Shown: in pieces, positions 25,201 through 35,461 of the stretch
How the letters are laid out: each line of letters starts with the position of its first letter
Position numbering within the stretch: position 1 is the first letter of the stretch
NCBI GenBank assembly: GCA_010279815.1
Contig: QEOQ01000070.1
Location: 306,823 to 370,822, forward strand
DNA length: 64,000 bases
Reading direction: 5' to 3'
From: Brachionus plicatilis
Lineage: Eukaryota; Rotifera; Eurotatoria; Ploima; Brachionidae
Position numbers and translations under genes: made by a program
The notes under the pieces: generated by a model
What the model was told of the DNA's origin: nothing
Databases searched by the model: none
The model's input: only the letters and a program-made list of their open reading frames with translations

Positions 25201-28200
25201 TGACATTCAATAAAAAATTTATAAAAAATTTTTTGACTGTTTAATTTTTCAAGCAAAATTGGGTAGTTTTTCTCACAAGCCAATAACTACAGGTGGCTTA
25301 CTGAAACGAGGTCTTGGAGGATTATCTACTATTGATCAAGAAAACAGGATAAAAATTGGCGAGATCAGCTCTAGGCTGTCAACATCACAGATAGGTGACC
25401 AATTTCACGGCCAACCCAAAGTCCTGAAAACCAATATTACCGAAGCTCATAAAAAAGTAGTTCCCAAAGTTCTTAAACCACAATTATGGAACAGATTCAA
25501 AGCTCATAAGCCTATAAAGTCAGCACAACGTTGTGTACCTATGGACAAAAATGAAGAAAAAGTTCCTAGTTCCGAATCTCAATTGGTACCATCAGAATCA
25601 GCTAAAAGTTTAATTGAATTAAAAGATTCATACACTCATGATTTTCTCTGGTGTCTGACAGACTTGGGACTGTTCAACTCAAGACGCTTCAGGGCCAACT
25701 GGTCAATGAATCCTTCTTGTTACACTTTCACACAACTTTCATCAATGACCAAAAATTCCACTTTTAGAAATCTTTGTCAAATAAAATCATTGAACACTCT
25801 TAGCATGACTGACCAAATACCCTCGTCAAAACTGGATAAAATAAAAGAGAATATGGAAAAATTTTTGACCATTCAACTTGGCTTGACCGATTTTGTCAAT
25901 CGAAAAAATTTAAGTTTGCTAAAAACCAAGAATGGCAATGAGTTGATCAAGTATTTGGATGAATGTGCTGAAAATATGCGAAATTCCATAGGTAGGCGTT
26001 CATTAAGAAATTGTTGTTTTAATGATTAAGTTGAAAAGTTAAGTAGGTGATAATCCGGATGCTGACAATGTTGAAAATTTTCGAATAGTGCTCAATTTGT
26101 GCTCCAAACTCTGGGGCGACATACCTGATGAGCTAAAATCGGAGAATTCTAATTTAAATATGAGCCAATATGAGATTGAGCAAATAAGAAAAAGATTGCT
26201 GTCAGAATGGCTTACACATGTTAGCTCTCATCGCATTGAGAAAGAATGCAAATCACTAAAATTTAATAAAGTAATTTTGCTCAATTTTTCGGTTCAACTA
26301 GATGAAAATTATTTTTTCGTAGAACAAAGAAAATTATTTAAATGCCATCTTTAGCTATTTGAGTGGTAATCGATTACTTGATGCTTGTAATATTGCTGTG
26401 GAAAATTCGGACTACAGATTGGCTTTACTTATATCACAGTCTTCCGGTTCCAATGATACCGTGAGAGAAATCATGAAAAAACAACTAAAAGAATGGTTTG
26501 AGAGCAATGTAAGCATTTTAATTTTTTATTTCCAGAGATTGGGAAATATCGAAAATTTTTAAAAATTACTTAATGGCATTATTAAATAAAAAATTTATTT
26601 TATTTAATATGAAATGGATAAACAGCCAAGTGTTGTATCTGTAAATTACTTCTTTTTTTAATTGATAATTCTTCTAAATTAAAATTAGGGCCTCATAAGC
26701 AATTATTAAAAAAAATAAAAAAGACATATGGCAGCTCTTTTTTTTATTTAGATTTTAATTTGGTATTGTTTTTAACTAAAAAGCCTAGAAATAAATCTTT
26801 AAATTTAAAAAAACAAACAGGAAAATAAAATTTATTGATCAATTTTTTGAGTACTAAACATAGCTGTCATTTTTACTTTTAAAAGTTTAGTTGCACGAAA
26901 GTAAAAAAAAATATCTTAATTTTTAAATGAGTGACTTAAAAATTTTTAAGTCTTTAAGTGAAATAATAAAATAAAAAATAAATCTGGTATATTAGGAAAA
27001 AATATATAAACTAAAATAAAATTTTCGTCGATAAATGATTAAAGATTATCAAAATAATTACTCAATATTATTTTTCTTCTGAAAATAAAAATAAAAAAGT
27101 AACTTAAAATAAATTAAAAAAGTAAAATGATGGAAACCTCTAGACAGATTTTTTTATTTAGTAAATTTTTTTCTATTTGCAATTATCTTGAATATAATTT
27201 TATACGTTGTTTTACCAATTTGCTGTGGCTTTCTGTCTTTTGGCTAATTTCGTCTTCACAATATTACAATTACAGATTTAAATATGTTTTAAGTTGTACT
27301 TCTGGTGTAAATTTTTGGAAAGTGAAGTTAGTAGTAATTTTTTTCAAATAAAACACTAATATATTTGTCAAAATGAATATGGATATAAATTTTTTTAATT
27401 AACAATAATTAACAAATTTTGTTAAAATTTAAAATATTCTAGAATTTCGTTAAGTTATCATATTTTAATCAAAAATTTAAAATTAATTTTCATATTTCAT
27501 GATTTTTTTTAGTATGAAATTTTTCAAAGAAAAATATGAAATCTTCAAATTTTTGCTTAATAATTTGAAACAGTAATAAAATTTGAATGATAGATTTTCA
27601 TCATAATTTTTTTTGGTATCAACTCATAATAATTTTATATATTTTAAAAAAAATTATATTAACTTACCTTATAACAAGCCTAAAAAAATTTTAACTTATT
27701 CTGCATGCTCAAAAGATGTGTTTTAAAACCTTTAGTCCACATTAAAAACAATTTTAATTTATTCAAAAAAATTTAAAGTTTTAACATTTTTTGAATAAAT
27801 CTCAAGCATTAAAGTCGCATTAAATTTAAAATACTTGATTTTAATGCGGATTAAAAGTCTGCATATCTCTTGAGCATGCAGCGTAATTTAAAATTTTTTT
27901 AATATAGGTAACATGGCATTTATTGCCTGGGCAAAAATCGAGTTTCGAGTTATGAGGCTGCTATATCGAACGAGGGAAAAGAGCACATTATTTAAATATC
28001 TTTAGATACATAATGTGTATGTGATAGATTAATGATGTGAAAATTAATAAAAAAAAATTCTCTGTTGATATTTAATCATTATTTTATTTTCTGAATAGAA
28101 TATTAAATAGACTGGTAGTCTTAAAAATTCGTAGAATTTAAAAATATTTTTCAATCTTTTTGATTTAATTTAAATAGCAAAAAGAATCAACTATTCCATT

Positions 28201-31200
28201 AAAATAAATTGTTAGAAATACTACCCATATAAGTTAAAATTAATGTTACTGACTGATTGAAATGAAATTAATCTAATCAGAAATTTATTTTTATAAAAAA
28301 ATTTATTACATTTTTTAAAATTATTTTTCCAAAACAAATTAATATCTAATTTTACCCTAAATTAACTATTTTATGATTTTTATCTTTAAATAAGCAATTT
28401 TTTAGCGCCAAAATAAAAAAAAACTTATTTTATGGTATTTTTGATTCGGTAAAAATATGTAAAAAAATCTTGTTCTAGGATTTGTTCTAGAATTTATTTT
28501 TCATTAAAGTGGCCACCAAAATTAGCTTTTAAAATAGTGTTAAATCTCTAGAATTCGTGGAAAGAACAAATTTTGGAACTAGTTGAATTTTTACGTCTTT
28601 AATTTTCTTTTAGATTTGAAAAAGTTATTGGAATGAAATTAAAATAGATGTAAAAATGTCAACAAAAATACAAAAATTTAAAAATTCGGTTCATGTCCAG
28701 AATGTGATCAAGTGTTCACCAAGAAATGTGATCATAGGTATCATGTCTAGAATGTGATCATTTTGATCACCAAAATATTAAGTGTACTCTTTGTGATCAA
28801 AAATTGATCACCAAAATTTTTTTTTGATCACATAAATTGCTTTGGTCTCATCCAGTAGAATCTTCCGATGCAGCTAAATTAGCTGCAAAAAAAGCATTAA
28901 GCAAACAGTCAAAACCGGTAGAATGTAGCATTTGTGGTGAATTTATGAAAAATGAAAAGGATGGTAAATTGCACATGCCAAAAAAACAAAAAGAATAATT
29001 TAGATTTCTTTTTATTTTTTTTTGAAAATTGGTAATAAAGTTCAATATATTTTAAAAAATTTCCTGACATTTTTATATTTTTACATTTTTGAGAGAAAAA
29101 ATAAAAATCTGAAAATAAAAAAACTTAAAAAAATTTTCATTCTAGAAAAGTAATAATGAATTCGCAATTAATTAAAAGAGATTTTCAAAAAATTATCCTT
29201 GGTTTTTACATTTAAATTTCTCTAAAACTCCTTTTTAAGTAATTGCGAATTTATAATTACTTTTCTTAATGAAAATTTTTTTAAGTTTTTTTATTTTGAG
29301 ATTTTTATTTTTTCTCTCAAAAATATAAAAATGTACAATAAATAACATTTTGCCATTTTATTTTGGTAATGAGGTTGTGTTTATGGCGTCTTGAAGTTGC
29401 TGATCATTTCAAAATATCATTTCAATTCAAAAATTTTATCCTTAGATATAAAACTTAATCTTTGATTTAACTTAAATAATTGTAATGTAACATGCTTTAC
29501 ATGCAATGTAGATTTAGAAAATAAAAAAAATTGAAAAAATATTTTCTCAGTCCATTGATAATCGATTTCAATATTTAAATGTATTAACTGATTTTTTGTA
29601 AAGTTTTTTTGAGATTTTTTTATTTCAAAAGTATTTGTATCTAGCATTCACAATTAAATTTAAAAAAAAAATTCAAATAAAAAATTCCAAATAAGTATTA
29701 AATGAAAATAAAAATTTACAAAAAATCAGTTAACTAAATTGAAAATCGATTTTATCAATGTATTGAGGAAATGTTTTTTCAATTTTTTCATATTTTCTAA
29801 ATCTACATTGCATGTAAAGCATGTTACATTACAATTATTTAAGTTAAATCAAAGATTAAGTTTTATATCTAAAGATAAACTTTTTGAATTGAAATGATAT
29901 TTTGAATTGATCATCAACTTCAAGATGCCGTGTTTATCAAAATTTTAACAATCTAATTTAACTCGAGAACAGGTTTTGTAAAGGTTTGTCCACGAATAAT
30001 GTGAACAGGGATCCCTAAATTTTAGCCATAAATTTAGGAATTTTATAAAAAAATAAAAAAAAATATTAAAAAATTATATTTTGTAATTATATTTTATTTT
30101 ATTTTAGAGTGATAGATTTATAAACAACGAAAGGCTAAAAATTTATATTCTAATAAGCGGCGAGCTTGTCTACAACATTTCTGGTCTAAAAAACCAACTG
30201 ATAAATGTTTGCGAAAACATCGATTGGAAGCGTCAATTTGGCATTCATCTGTGGTACAAAAGCTTACCAATAAATAGCATAACAGACGCTCTCAATCTAT
30301 ACGAAGACAGCGTAAAAAATAACATATGCACTAGGCCAGTGCCCTCGTATATCGAAGAAAGGGTATCTGATGGCCAAAATTTACCAGATCTATTTGACAC
30401 ATGCTTCCATTTAATTAAGTTGTACTGCAATAGCGAGTACCCGATCGAAAATATTGTTCTCCCGCAAAATCATGGATCTAATCAACTTGACCATCGTCTC
30501 ACCTGGCACTTGACCATGGCTTTGCAAGCCCTTCAGTATAACCACATAACCAAATTTTCAATGGAGACTTTGCACAATAGTTTTGCCTCTCAGCTGCAAT
30601 CAACTGGTCTTTGGCACTGGGCAGTCTATGTCTTGATGCACATCGATGATGACCAAAGGCGCGAAAAATTTGTTCGTCTCTATCTGTCCAGAAATGTCTC
30701 TAGCCAGAGCGAACTAAATGATAGTGAAAGATTTTTAATTGACAAGCTTAAGCTTCCCAGCGAATGGGTCTATGAATACAAAGCTCTGAGGGCCAAGTAT
30801 GAACACTTGGATGAAAACCAGCTTGAATTGCTCCTAAAGGCACACAAATGGAATGAGGCTCATCATGTTTTAATTGAACATATTGCACCTGATCTTTTTA
30901 TAACAAAGAAATTTGAAAAATTAGGTGTTTATCTAAATATGTTGAGTAAAGAAAGTACTTGTATAAATAGATGGAATTACGGTGGTCTTGTTTATATGGA
31001 CTTTATCAGACTGCATGAAAAACAGGACATTTTGTTCAAATTTGAGGACGATGAAGAGGACAAATTAGTCGATAATGACATGGTCAGTGAAATTAATGAA
31101 CAATTGATGAGCTTGTCAACTAGATTGAAAGAGTTCGACGCCAAATCGTCTAAAAAACTGCTCTGTAGCCTTACCATGTCCCAATTGTTGCTGAAATATT

Positions 31201-31403
31201 TTAATGTGTTAAATGAAATGATGAATGTGAATGACCAAGAAATGGAGGATATTGACAGAAAAATGACCAAACAAAATATTGAAAAAGCCGAACAAGAAAC
31301 ATTGTTGGTGCCTGATCAGGATCTTTTAAGGACTGTAATGCTCAAAAAAGTAATCTATTCAAAAATGTTTATTGCCCAAAAAGCAACTCGATCTCGTAAA
31401 TAA
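19273..31403 (+). CDS. NUP98: NUP98-NUP96 nucleoporin precursor
   Basis: Six exons: 19273-19306, 19352-22618, 25254-25991, 26047-26270, 26323-26508 and 30108-31403, about 1914 residues (human about 1817). The N-terminal half is the NUP98 part: GLFG/FG repeats, the RAE1-binding GLEBS helix (KSLEELRLEDYQANRKFPQ), more FG repeats, then the autoproteolytic domain (LTNLNLDDIVHIRRKEV, PPVGQGLNKPAEVTL). It ends at the self-cleavage site HF/S in KVKHFSKYGL (codons 21958-21966). The rest is NUP96, the Y-complex scaffold: DLGLFNSRRFRANW, FSYLSGNRLLDAC, YRLALLISQ, DWKRQFGIHLWY, LDHRLTWHL, LWHWAVYVLMHID. Cleavage yields mobile NUP98 and scaffold NUP96. Phases agree at every join. The first 45-bp intron (GTAAGT...CCTTTAG) is in frame and stop-free, so retention would simply add 15 residues. 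Introns 2 and 5 (2.6 and 3.6 kb) are full of mobile elements. The stop is at 31401-31403. Confidence 0.95.
22819..23114. mobile_element. Family-C inverted-repeat element rich in TTACGTAA
   Basis: The left end TGGTGATTTGATAACAG pairs with the right end CTGTTATTAAATCACTA. Inside are many ACGTAA/TTACGT words in both orientations (TTTTACGAAAAAATTACG at left, GTATTTTACGTAATTTTTC at right). The TAGTG-type end fits hAT. No clear 8-bp flanking duplication was found, so the exact ends are uncertain. Confidence 0.6.
23122..23639. mobile_element. Family-B inverted-repeat element, copy 1
   Basis: A palindrome whose arms share TCAAAATATCATTTCAATTC and match the copy at 29385-29929 along its length. The left end has decayed (GGAATTTTGAAG against GGCGTCTTGAAG), while the right end keeps CTTCAAGATGCC. 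No target duplication is visible. Confidence 0.75.
23740..24380. repeat. Family-G dispersed repeat, interrupted copy
   Basis: Segments on both sides of the element at 23821-24126 match the uninterrupted copy at about 27660-27970: CGCATGCTC near the left, TTTAGTCC at the break point, ATTGCCTG and GAGTTATAAGACTGC at the right. It is therefore an older repeat later split by an insertion. Confidence 0.6.
23821..24126. mobile_element. Family-F inverted-repeat element with 9-bp target duplication
   Basis: Ends GGGGCTGTGAAGTTC and GAACTTCACAACCCC are inverted repeats. Both flanks (23812-23820 and 24127-24135) are TTAGTCCGC, a perfect 9-bp duplication. The family-G copy near 27742 shows the unoccupied site (TTTAGTCCACATT). 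A 9-bp duplication fits Mutator-like elements better than hAT. The centre carries CTCTGCAATAA and TTGCAGAG. Related copies are at 61371-61746 and, as one arm, 3715-3796. Confidence 0.8.
27660..27970. repeat. Family-G dispersed repeat, uninterrupted copy
   Basis: Matches the split copy in the earlier intron. Internal inverted symmetry is visible (GCATGCTCAAAAGATGTG near the left, CTCTTGAGCATGCAG near the right). This suggests a palindromic element of about 200 bp plus flanking sequence. Confidence 0.6.
28694..28998 (+). pseudogene. Broken zinc-finger-like fragment, copy 2
   Basis: Two open pieces: CPECDQVFTKKCDHRYH (28694-28744), then, after stop-containing DNA, a piece to the TAA at 28996-28998 with CSICGEFMKNEKDGKLH. 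Each has a CxxC and a later His, like C2H2 zinc fingers. Between them are GATCAC-rich repeats. The second piece matches 647-775. A plausible reading is a decayed zinc-finger gene or transposon ORF that has lost its frame. The sense-strand position inside NUP98-96 intron 5 is probably incidental. Confidence 0.5.
29067..29354. mobile_element. Family-A inverted-repeat element, left-truncated
   Basis: Matches the complete copy at 32473-32802. The right end is AATAACATTTTGCC. The left arm starts only at ACATTTTTATATTTTTAC, so its terminal bases are lost. The centre has the CGCAATTA...AATTGCGAATT inverted pair. Confidence 0.7.
29385..29929. mobile_element. Family-B inverted-repeat element with 8-bp duplication
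   Basis: Terminal repeats GGCGTCTTGAAGTTG and CAACTTCAAGATGCC. The flanks 29377-29384 and 29930-29937 are both GTGTTTAT, a perfect 8-bp duplication. The 545-bp body is one long imperfect palindrome without coding sequence. The 8-bp duplication suggests hAT-type mobilisation, although the GGC ends are not the usual CAGTG type. Confidence 0.85.
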
Positions 31404-31671
31404 TCAGGGATTTTTTAAAAAATTATTTTTGAACTCACATACCTTTTATTAATTTGAAATAAAAAAAAAACTGAATTATAATTAAAAATGAATCGTTTTT
31501 TTAAATTTTACTATGAATAAATATTTATAAAATTTAATAATTATCTTAGTCCGTGAGTTGATCTGGCTTTATGAGTTTGATAACTTATGAAAATTGAGAA
31601 ATTGCGGTTCTACATAGACCTGTTTTTTGGCATTTATTGAAAAAAAATTGAATGGAATTTTCTTTTATTCG

Positions 31672-31865
31672 ACATTGTGAATTTTGGAAAAAAAAATAAA
31701 AACAAAATATTAAAAATGCCAAAGCTAACGTTCTGACAAACCAAAACACGTTCTGTCAATTTTAGTAACAAATGCATCCTCTTTACCACCAATATACTGA
31801 TTCTGCAAAAATCTGCAGATCTCTAAAATTCAGAAAATTGTGAATTTTTAGGTTTTTTCTTTAAT
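31672..31865. repeat. Diverged family-D element
   Basis: Shares ATTGTGAATTTTGGAA at left and CTGCAAAAATCTGCAGA in the middle with the element at 9122-9463, and ends in AAAATTGTGAATTTTTAG. The right arm is decayed. Confidence 0.45.
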
Positions 31866-32472
31866 ATTTTTTTTCCCTTTTTTTGTTTAAATTCTTGTTT
31901 AGACTGAACGATATAATAACTTAGTTGAAATAGCTTATAAGATGAAGATTAATTTTAAATTAATATTATAATGGCAAAATTCTTAATAAACTAAGGAAAC
32001 TTTACAATTAAAATTAATTAAAAGTAAAAAAACAAAAAAAAGAAAAATTAATAAGATATTCTAAATTTTGCTATAAAAAATTTGTAATTCATATCAAAGC
32101 TAATGTTTTTGATGCTATTTATTAAAAATATTTGTTTCTTTTTGGACTCACTATGATCAAGCTTCAAAAAAAAATTAAACTACATTTAAAAAAGCTGGGT
32201 AACAAGAAAATTTTCTGAAAAATTTCATATTCCGTCTAGAAATAAAAGAAGAGAAAAAAACTGTAAAAGATAGTATTAGTTGGTAAAAAGCTTTCTATAT
32301 GCATTTGAACATTATATTTATAAAATCAAAATATAATGTTAAATTATAAAATATTTTTCAACAAATATTAATATTTAAATTTATTTTTTATTCCAAAATC
32401 AAATAAGAAAATCTTTTGGCAGTGTTAGAAGATTGGTACATGAGATTAATACTCTTTAATATTTAAAAATTC

Positions 32473-32802
32473 GGCAAAATGTTATTTATTGTACATTTTT
32501 ATATTTTTACATTTTTACATTTTTGAGAGAAGAAAAAAAATCTCAAAATCAAAAAATCTAAAAAAATTTTCATTCAAGAAAAGTAATAATAAATTCGCAA
32601 TTTCTTATAAAGAAGTTTTAGAAAAATTTAAATGTAAAAACCAAGGATAATTTTTTGAAAATCCGTTTTAATTAATTGCGAATTTATTATTACTTTTCTT
32701 GAATGAAAATTTTTTAGATTTTTTGATTTTGAGTTTTTTTTTCTTCTCTCAAAAATGTAAAAATGTAAAAATATAAAAATGTACAATAAATAACATTTTG
32801 CC
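32473..32802. mobile_element. Family-A inverted-repeat element with 8-bp duplication
   Basis: Ends GGCAAAATGTTATTTATTG and CAATAAATAACATTTTGCC are perfect inverted repeats, continuing into a palindrome of about 330 bp. The flanks 32465-32472 and 32803-32810 are both AAAAATTC, a perfect 8-bp duplication. It has no ORF. The strong arm identity suggests a fairly recent insertion. Confidence 0.88.
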
Positions 32803-33019
32803 AAAAATTCTTAATAAAAATTTTAATTTTTTAATTTTTAAAATCTAAATTAATTAAAAAAACTCAATTTAAAGTTTTTTTTGCTTGAATAATGCACGGC
32901 TATGATTTAATCGTTGTACCTTCGATCTTTCTAATCAATGACAAAAAGATATTTAGTCAAAAAAAGAAATATATAAATTAAATTTTGTTTTTAATGAGAA
33001 GATATTTAGAAAAAAATAA

Positions 33020-35461
33020 ATGTATATACGAAATCTAAATGTTTTTTATTTGATTGTTCTCAATTTGAGTGTATTTATTACTGTGACAATTTATATCCAC
33101 TTTTATCTAGTGAATGACCGTCAAAGCAAAGGGTCAAAACAAACTTTTCTACATCTAAATGATTTGGAAAATGTAAAGCTTTCACTAAGAAATGAACTAC
33201 AGTATTTGGAAACAAAAAGGTCCGTTTATATCAATGAATTGAGCCTAATTAAGCGAAAAATTCGTTTTTTTAATCAAAGTTTTTTAAAACTAAGGAAACA
33301 ATTCGATCTTTTCGAGAGCAAACTCGAAAATCGAAAGACCCAATTTACCGAGCTTGTCTCAAAAATTTCACAAAAATCTATTCTTGTCTCGAATTATGAA
33401 TTTTTGATCAAAAAGCAACCACTCGACCCGATCAAACTTGATTCGGATTCGATCGAAGCGTGCCTCAATCTCAACCACTGCTTTTCCAATTCCATTCCTA
33501 AATTTTTTATTCTAAACAACGATGAGATAAAATTAAATTTTTATTCTCTACAACAGTCATTTAGTTTGACAGACAGTGCTGATCAATCATGTTTTTGTGT
33601 CATTTTTTTGTCTACAGAGCAAAATTTAGTCCAGTTGAAAAAAATTTTGGCAAATTTTTCGGACAAGACAAATTTAATTTTTATAAATGACTATTCCAAG
33701 AGCCAACACACAATTACCAGACAAGAATTGATCTCAAAATTCAATGATCCATCTATCGAGCCTAAGATAAAATGCTCAATTTTTGTTTCGTTCAGTCCTA
33801 GAGACACTCTGAGTTTAAATTTTGGCCTGCTTGGTACCAAGCACTTGACAATTTGTGATTTGACAGCCAAAAGAAATTTTCTATTTTTTAACAAATATAA
33901 TTTAAATAGCAGTAAATCAAATATATTTTTTGAAATCTATAAAAATTTTTCCAATTCCTATCTGAGTCAAGTAACAGAGCTAGATGTAATTTTAAAATGT
34001 GATTTTGAGATTTTTATTCCAAATGAAAATAGAGTAGAGACAATTGTGGATTTAGTGGAAGCTCTGAACTCGGGCACAATTCCGGTTTTGTTCGATCTAG
34101 AGTTTGAGTTACCTCTGTCGAATTTAATAGCCTGGGACGAAATAGCTATTCGTCTATCGTTTCATGAGATGAACAAATTGCCAATTATTCTTGGCACAGT
34201 GACCAAGCATGAGCTCATCCAACGACGCATCAAAGCCAGAATGATTTATAAATCGTATTTCAGGTCCAAAACAGATCAATTGAAAACCATTTTGGCAGCT
34301 TTGAAGGACAAAATTCGCCTATCAGCCAGTCCAATATTCGATTTTAAACCATTGGAATTCAAGCATTTTTTTGCCAAAACCAAGCTCAATTTGAGCCACA
34401 ATTTTGATGATGAATATTTGGGCGAAGTTAACTCAGCTAGACAGAACAGTCTTTTCTTTCAGAGTAATCACTCGCAATTTTTGTACAAAAAGTGGAACCT
34501 TATCTATTTTCCTTTTAATTTGTTTCCGAGTGATCCTTTTTTTGTCAATTATTTGTCTGAATTTAGCTCAAAAGGGGTGAGCGAAAGCCAAGGCGGAGGA
34601 GATGGTAAGTTTTTTCATTCGCATCTGAGCGGAAACTTTGACAAGCTAGAACAATTTACCATGGTTGTTCTAACATTTAACAGAGAAAAAATTCTAGTTA
34701 AGTATTTGGAAAAGTATTTAAAAACAATTCCGTATTTGAATTCAATTTTGGTTGTTTGGAACTCGGCAAGCAGCGAGCCAAAGTGGATTTTGTGGCAGAA
34801 TGTGTCCTTTTTTATTCAAATAAAGAGGCTCAGAATTCTAAAGATGGAGCGAAATAGTTTGAATAATCGATTTTTGCCATTTGACTTGATTGGAACCGAG
34901 GCAGTGTTGAGTCTTGATGACGATGTTTATCTCAGACCAGACGAAATTGTGTTCGCGTTCAGAGTTTGGAGAGAGAACAGAGACAGAATTGTTGGTTTTC
35001 CGGCACGCTACCACACTTTTAACACAACGAGTCAGCAGTTTATGTATAAAAGCTATTTGTCATGTGAATACTCGCTGGTGCTAACAGGAGCTGCCTTTTA
35101 CCACAAGTTTTACAATTACTACTATTCGTTTATAAATGATAGAGAAATAAGACACAAAGTTGATGAGCTGATGAATTGTGAAGACATTGCCTTTAACATG
35201 ATGGTGGCACACTTGACCCGCAAAGCTCCCATAAAAGTAACTACCAAGTACAGCTTTTATTGTTCTGATTGTGAAAATTTGGTCCATGATTTGCCCATTT
35301 CTCTTCGCGATGATCATTATACGAAAAGAAGTGAGTGTATTGATTATTATGTAAAATTGTATGGTTACAATCCGCTGCTTTACTCTCAGTTTAGAGCTGA
35401 CAGTGTTCTTTATAGAACCAAATTGACCAAGAATGAAGAGAGATGTTTTAGGCTTATTTAA
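33020..35461 (+). CDS. EXTL3: Exostosin-like 3 (EXTL3) glycosyltransferase
   Basis: Single-exon frame of 813 residues (human EXTL3 919). It is a type II Golgi/ER membrane protein, with a short N-tail, a signal-anchor at residues about 8-31, and a coiled stem (about 45-120). An exostosin (GT47) domain, rather diverged, spans about 160-460 (ALNSGTIPVLFD). The GT64 N-acetylglucosaminyltransferase domain runs from about 545 to the end: FTMVVLTFNREK, NSLNNRFLPF, VLSLDDDVYL with the metal-binding Asp triplet at 633-635, IVGFPARYH, LVLTGAAFYHK, NCEDIAFN, KAPIKVT. It ends CFRLI, like the vertebrate CFKFI. EXTL3 adds GlcNAc to the linker tetrasaccharide and starts heparan sulfate. EXT1/EXT2 are the main alternative, but the long stem and C-terminus favour EXTL3. 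The ATG at 33020 gives a correct anchor. Confidence 0.92.
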   Translation: MYIRNLNVFYLIVLNLSVFITVTIYIHFYLVNDRQSKGSKQTFLHLNDLENVKLSLRNELQYLETKRSVYINELSLIKRKIRFFNQSFLKLRKQFDLFESKLENRKTQFTELVSKISQKSILVSNYEFLIKKQPLDPIKLDSDSIEACLNLNHCFSNSIPKFFILNNDEIKLNFYSLQQSFSLTDSADQSCFCVIFLSTEQNLVQLKKILANFSDKTNLIFINDYSKSQHTITRQELISKFNDPSIEPKIKCSIFVSFSPRDTLSLNFGLLGTKHLTICDLTAKRNFLFFNKYNLNSSKSNIFFEIYKNFSNSYLSQVTELDVILKCDFEIFIPNENRVETIVDLVEALNSGTIPVLFDLEFELPLSNLIAWDEIAIRLSFHEMNKLPIILGTVTKHELIQRRIKARMIYKSYFRSKTDQLKTILAALKDKIRLSASPIFDFKPLEFKHFFAKTKLNLSHNFDDEYLGEVNSARQNSLFFQSNHSQFLYKKWNLIYFPFNLFPSDPFFVNYLSEFSSKGVSESQGGGDGKFFHSHLSGNFDKLEQFTMVVLTFNREKILVKYLEKYLKTIPYLNSILVVWNSASSEPKWILWQNVSFFIQIKRLRILKMERNSLNNRFLPFDLIGTEAVLSLDDDVYLRPDEIVFAFRVWRENRDRIVGFPARYHTFNTTSQQFMYKSYLSCEYSLVLTGAAFYHKFYNYYYSFINDREIRHKVDELMNCEDIAFNMMVAHLTRKAPIKVTTKYSFYCSDCENLVHDLPISLRDDHYTKRSECIDYYVKLYGYNPLLYSQFRADSVLYRTKLTKNEERCFRLI

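Larger units (their letters stand above)
22619..25253 (+). other. NUP98-96 intron 2, nested transposons
   Basis: GTAAGT donor at 22619 and TTTTTCAAG acceptor before 25254, phase 1. It holds, in order, a TTTTACG-rich inverted-repeat element (22819-23114), a family-B element (23122-23639), and a family-G repeat interrupted by a family-F element (23821-24126). The remaining 24400-25250 is plain AT-rich intron. Confidence 0.8.
26509..30107 (+). other. NUP98-96 intron 5, repeat-rich
   Basis: Phase-0 intron of 3.6 kb between EWFESN and SDRFINNE. It holds a family-G repeat (27660-27970), a broken zinc-finger-like fragment (28694-28998), a truncated family-A element (29067-29354) and a complete family-B element (29385-29929). 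No missing NUP96 exon was recognised inside. Confidence 0.8.
31404..33019. other. Spacer between NUP98-96 and EXTL3-like
   Basis: Contains an AATAAA-type signal near 31457, a diverged family-D element (about 31672-31865) and a complete family-A element (32473-32802). No exon was recognised. Confidence 0.6.

Noticed and set aside
26353..26358. CTTTAG at 26349-26354 as the acceptor of NUP98-96 exon 5
   Set aside because: It gives a wrong phase and an immediate stop. The upstream TTCGTAG at 26316-26322 restores the frame and the family motif FSYLSGNR.
27127..27351. Open frame of 74 codons in NUP98-96 intron 5
   Set aside because: No family resemblance. Adding it would disturb the EWFESN-SDRF join that matches NUP96.
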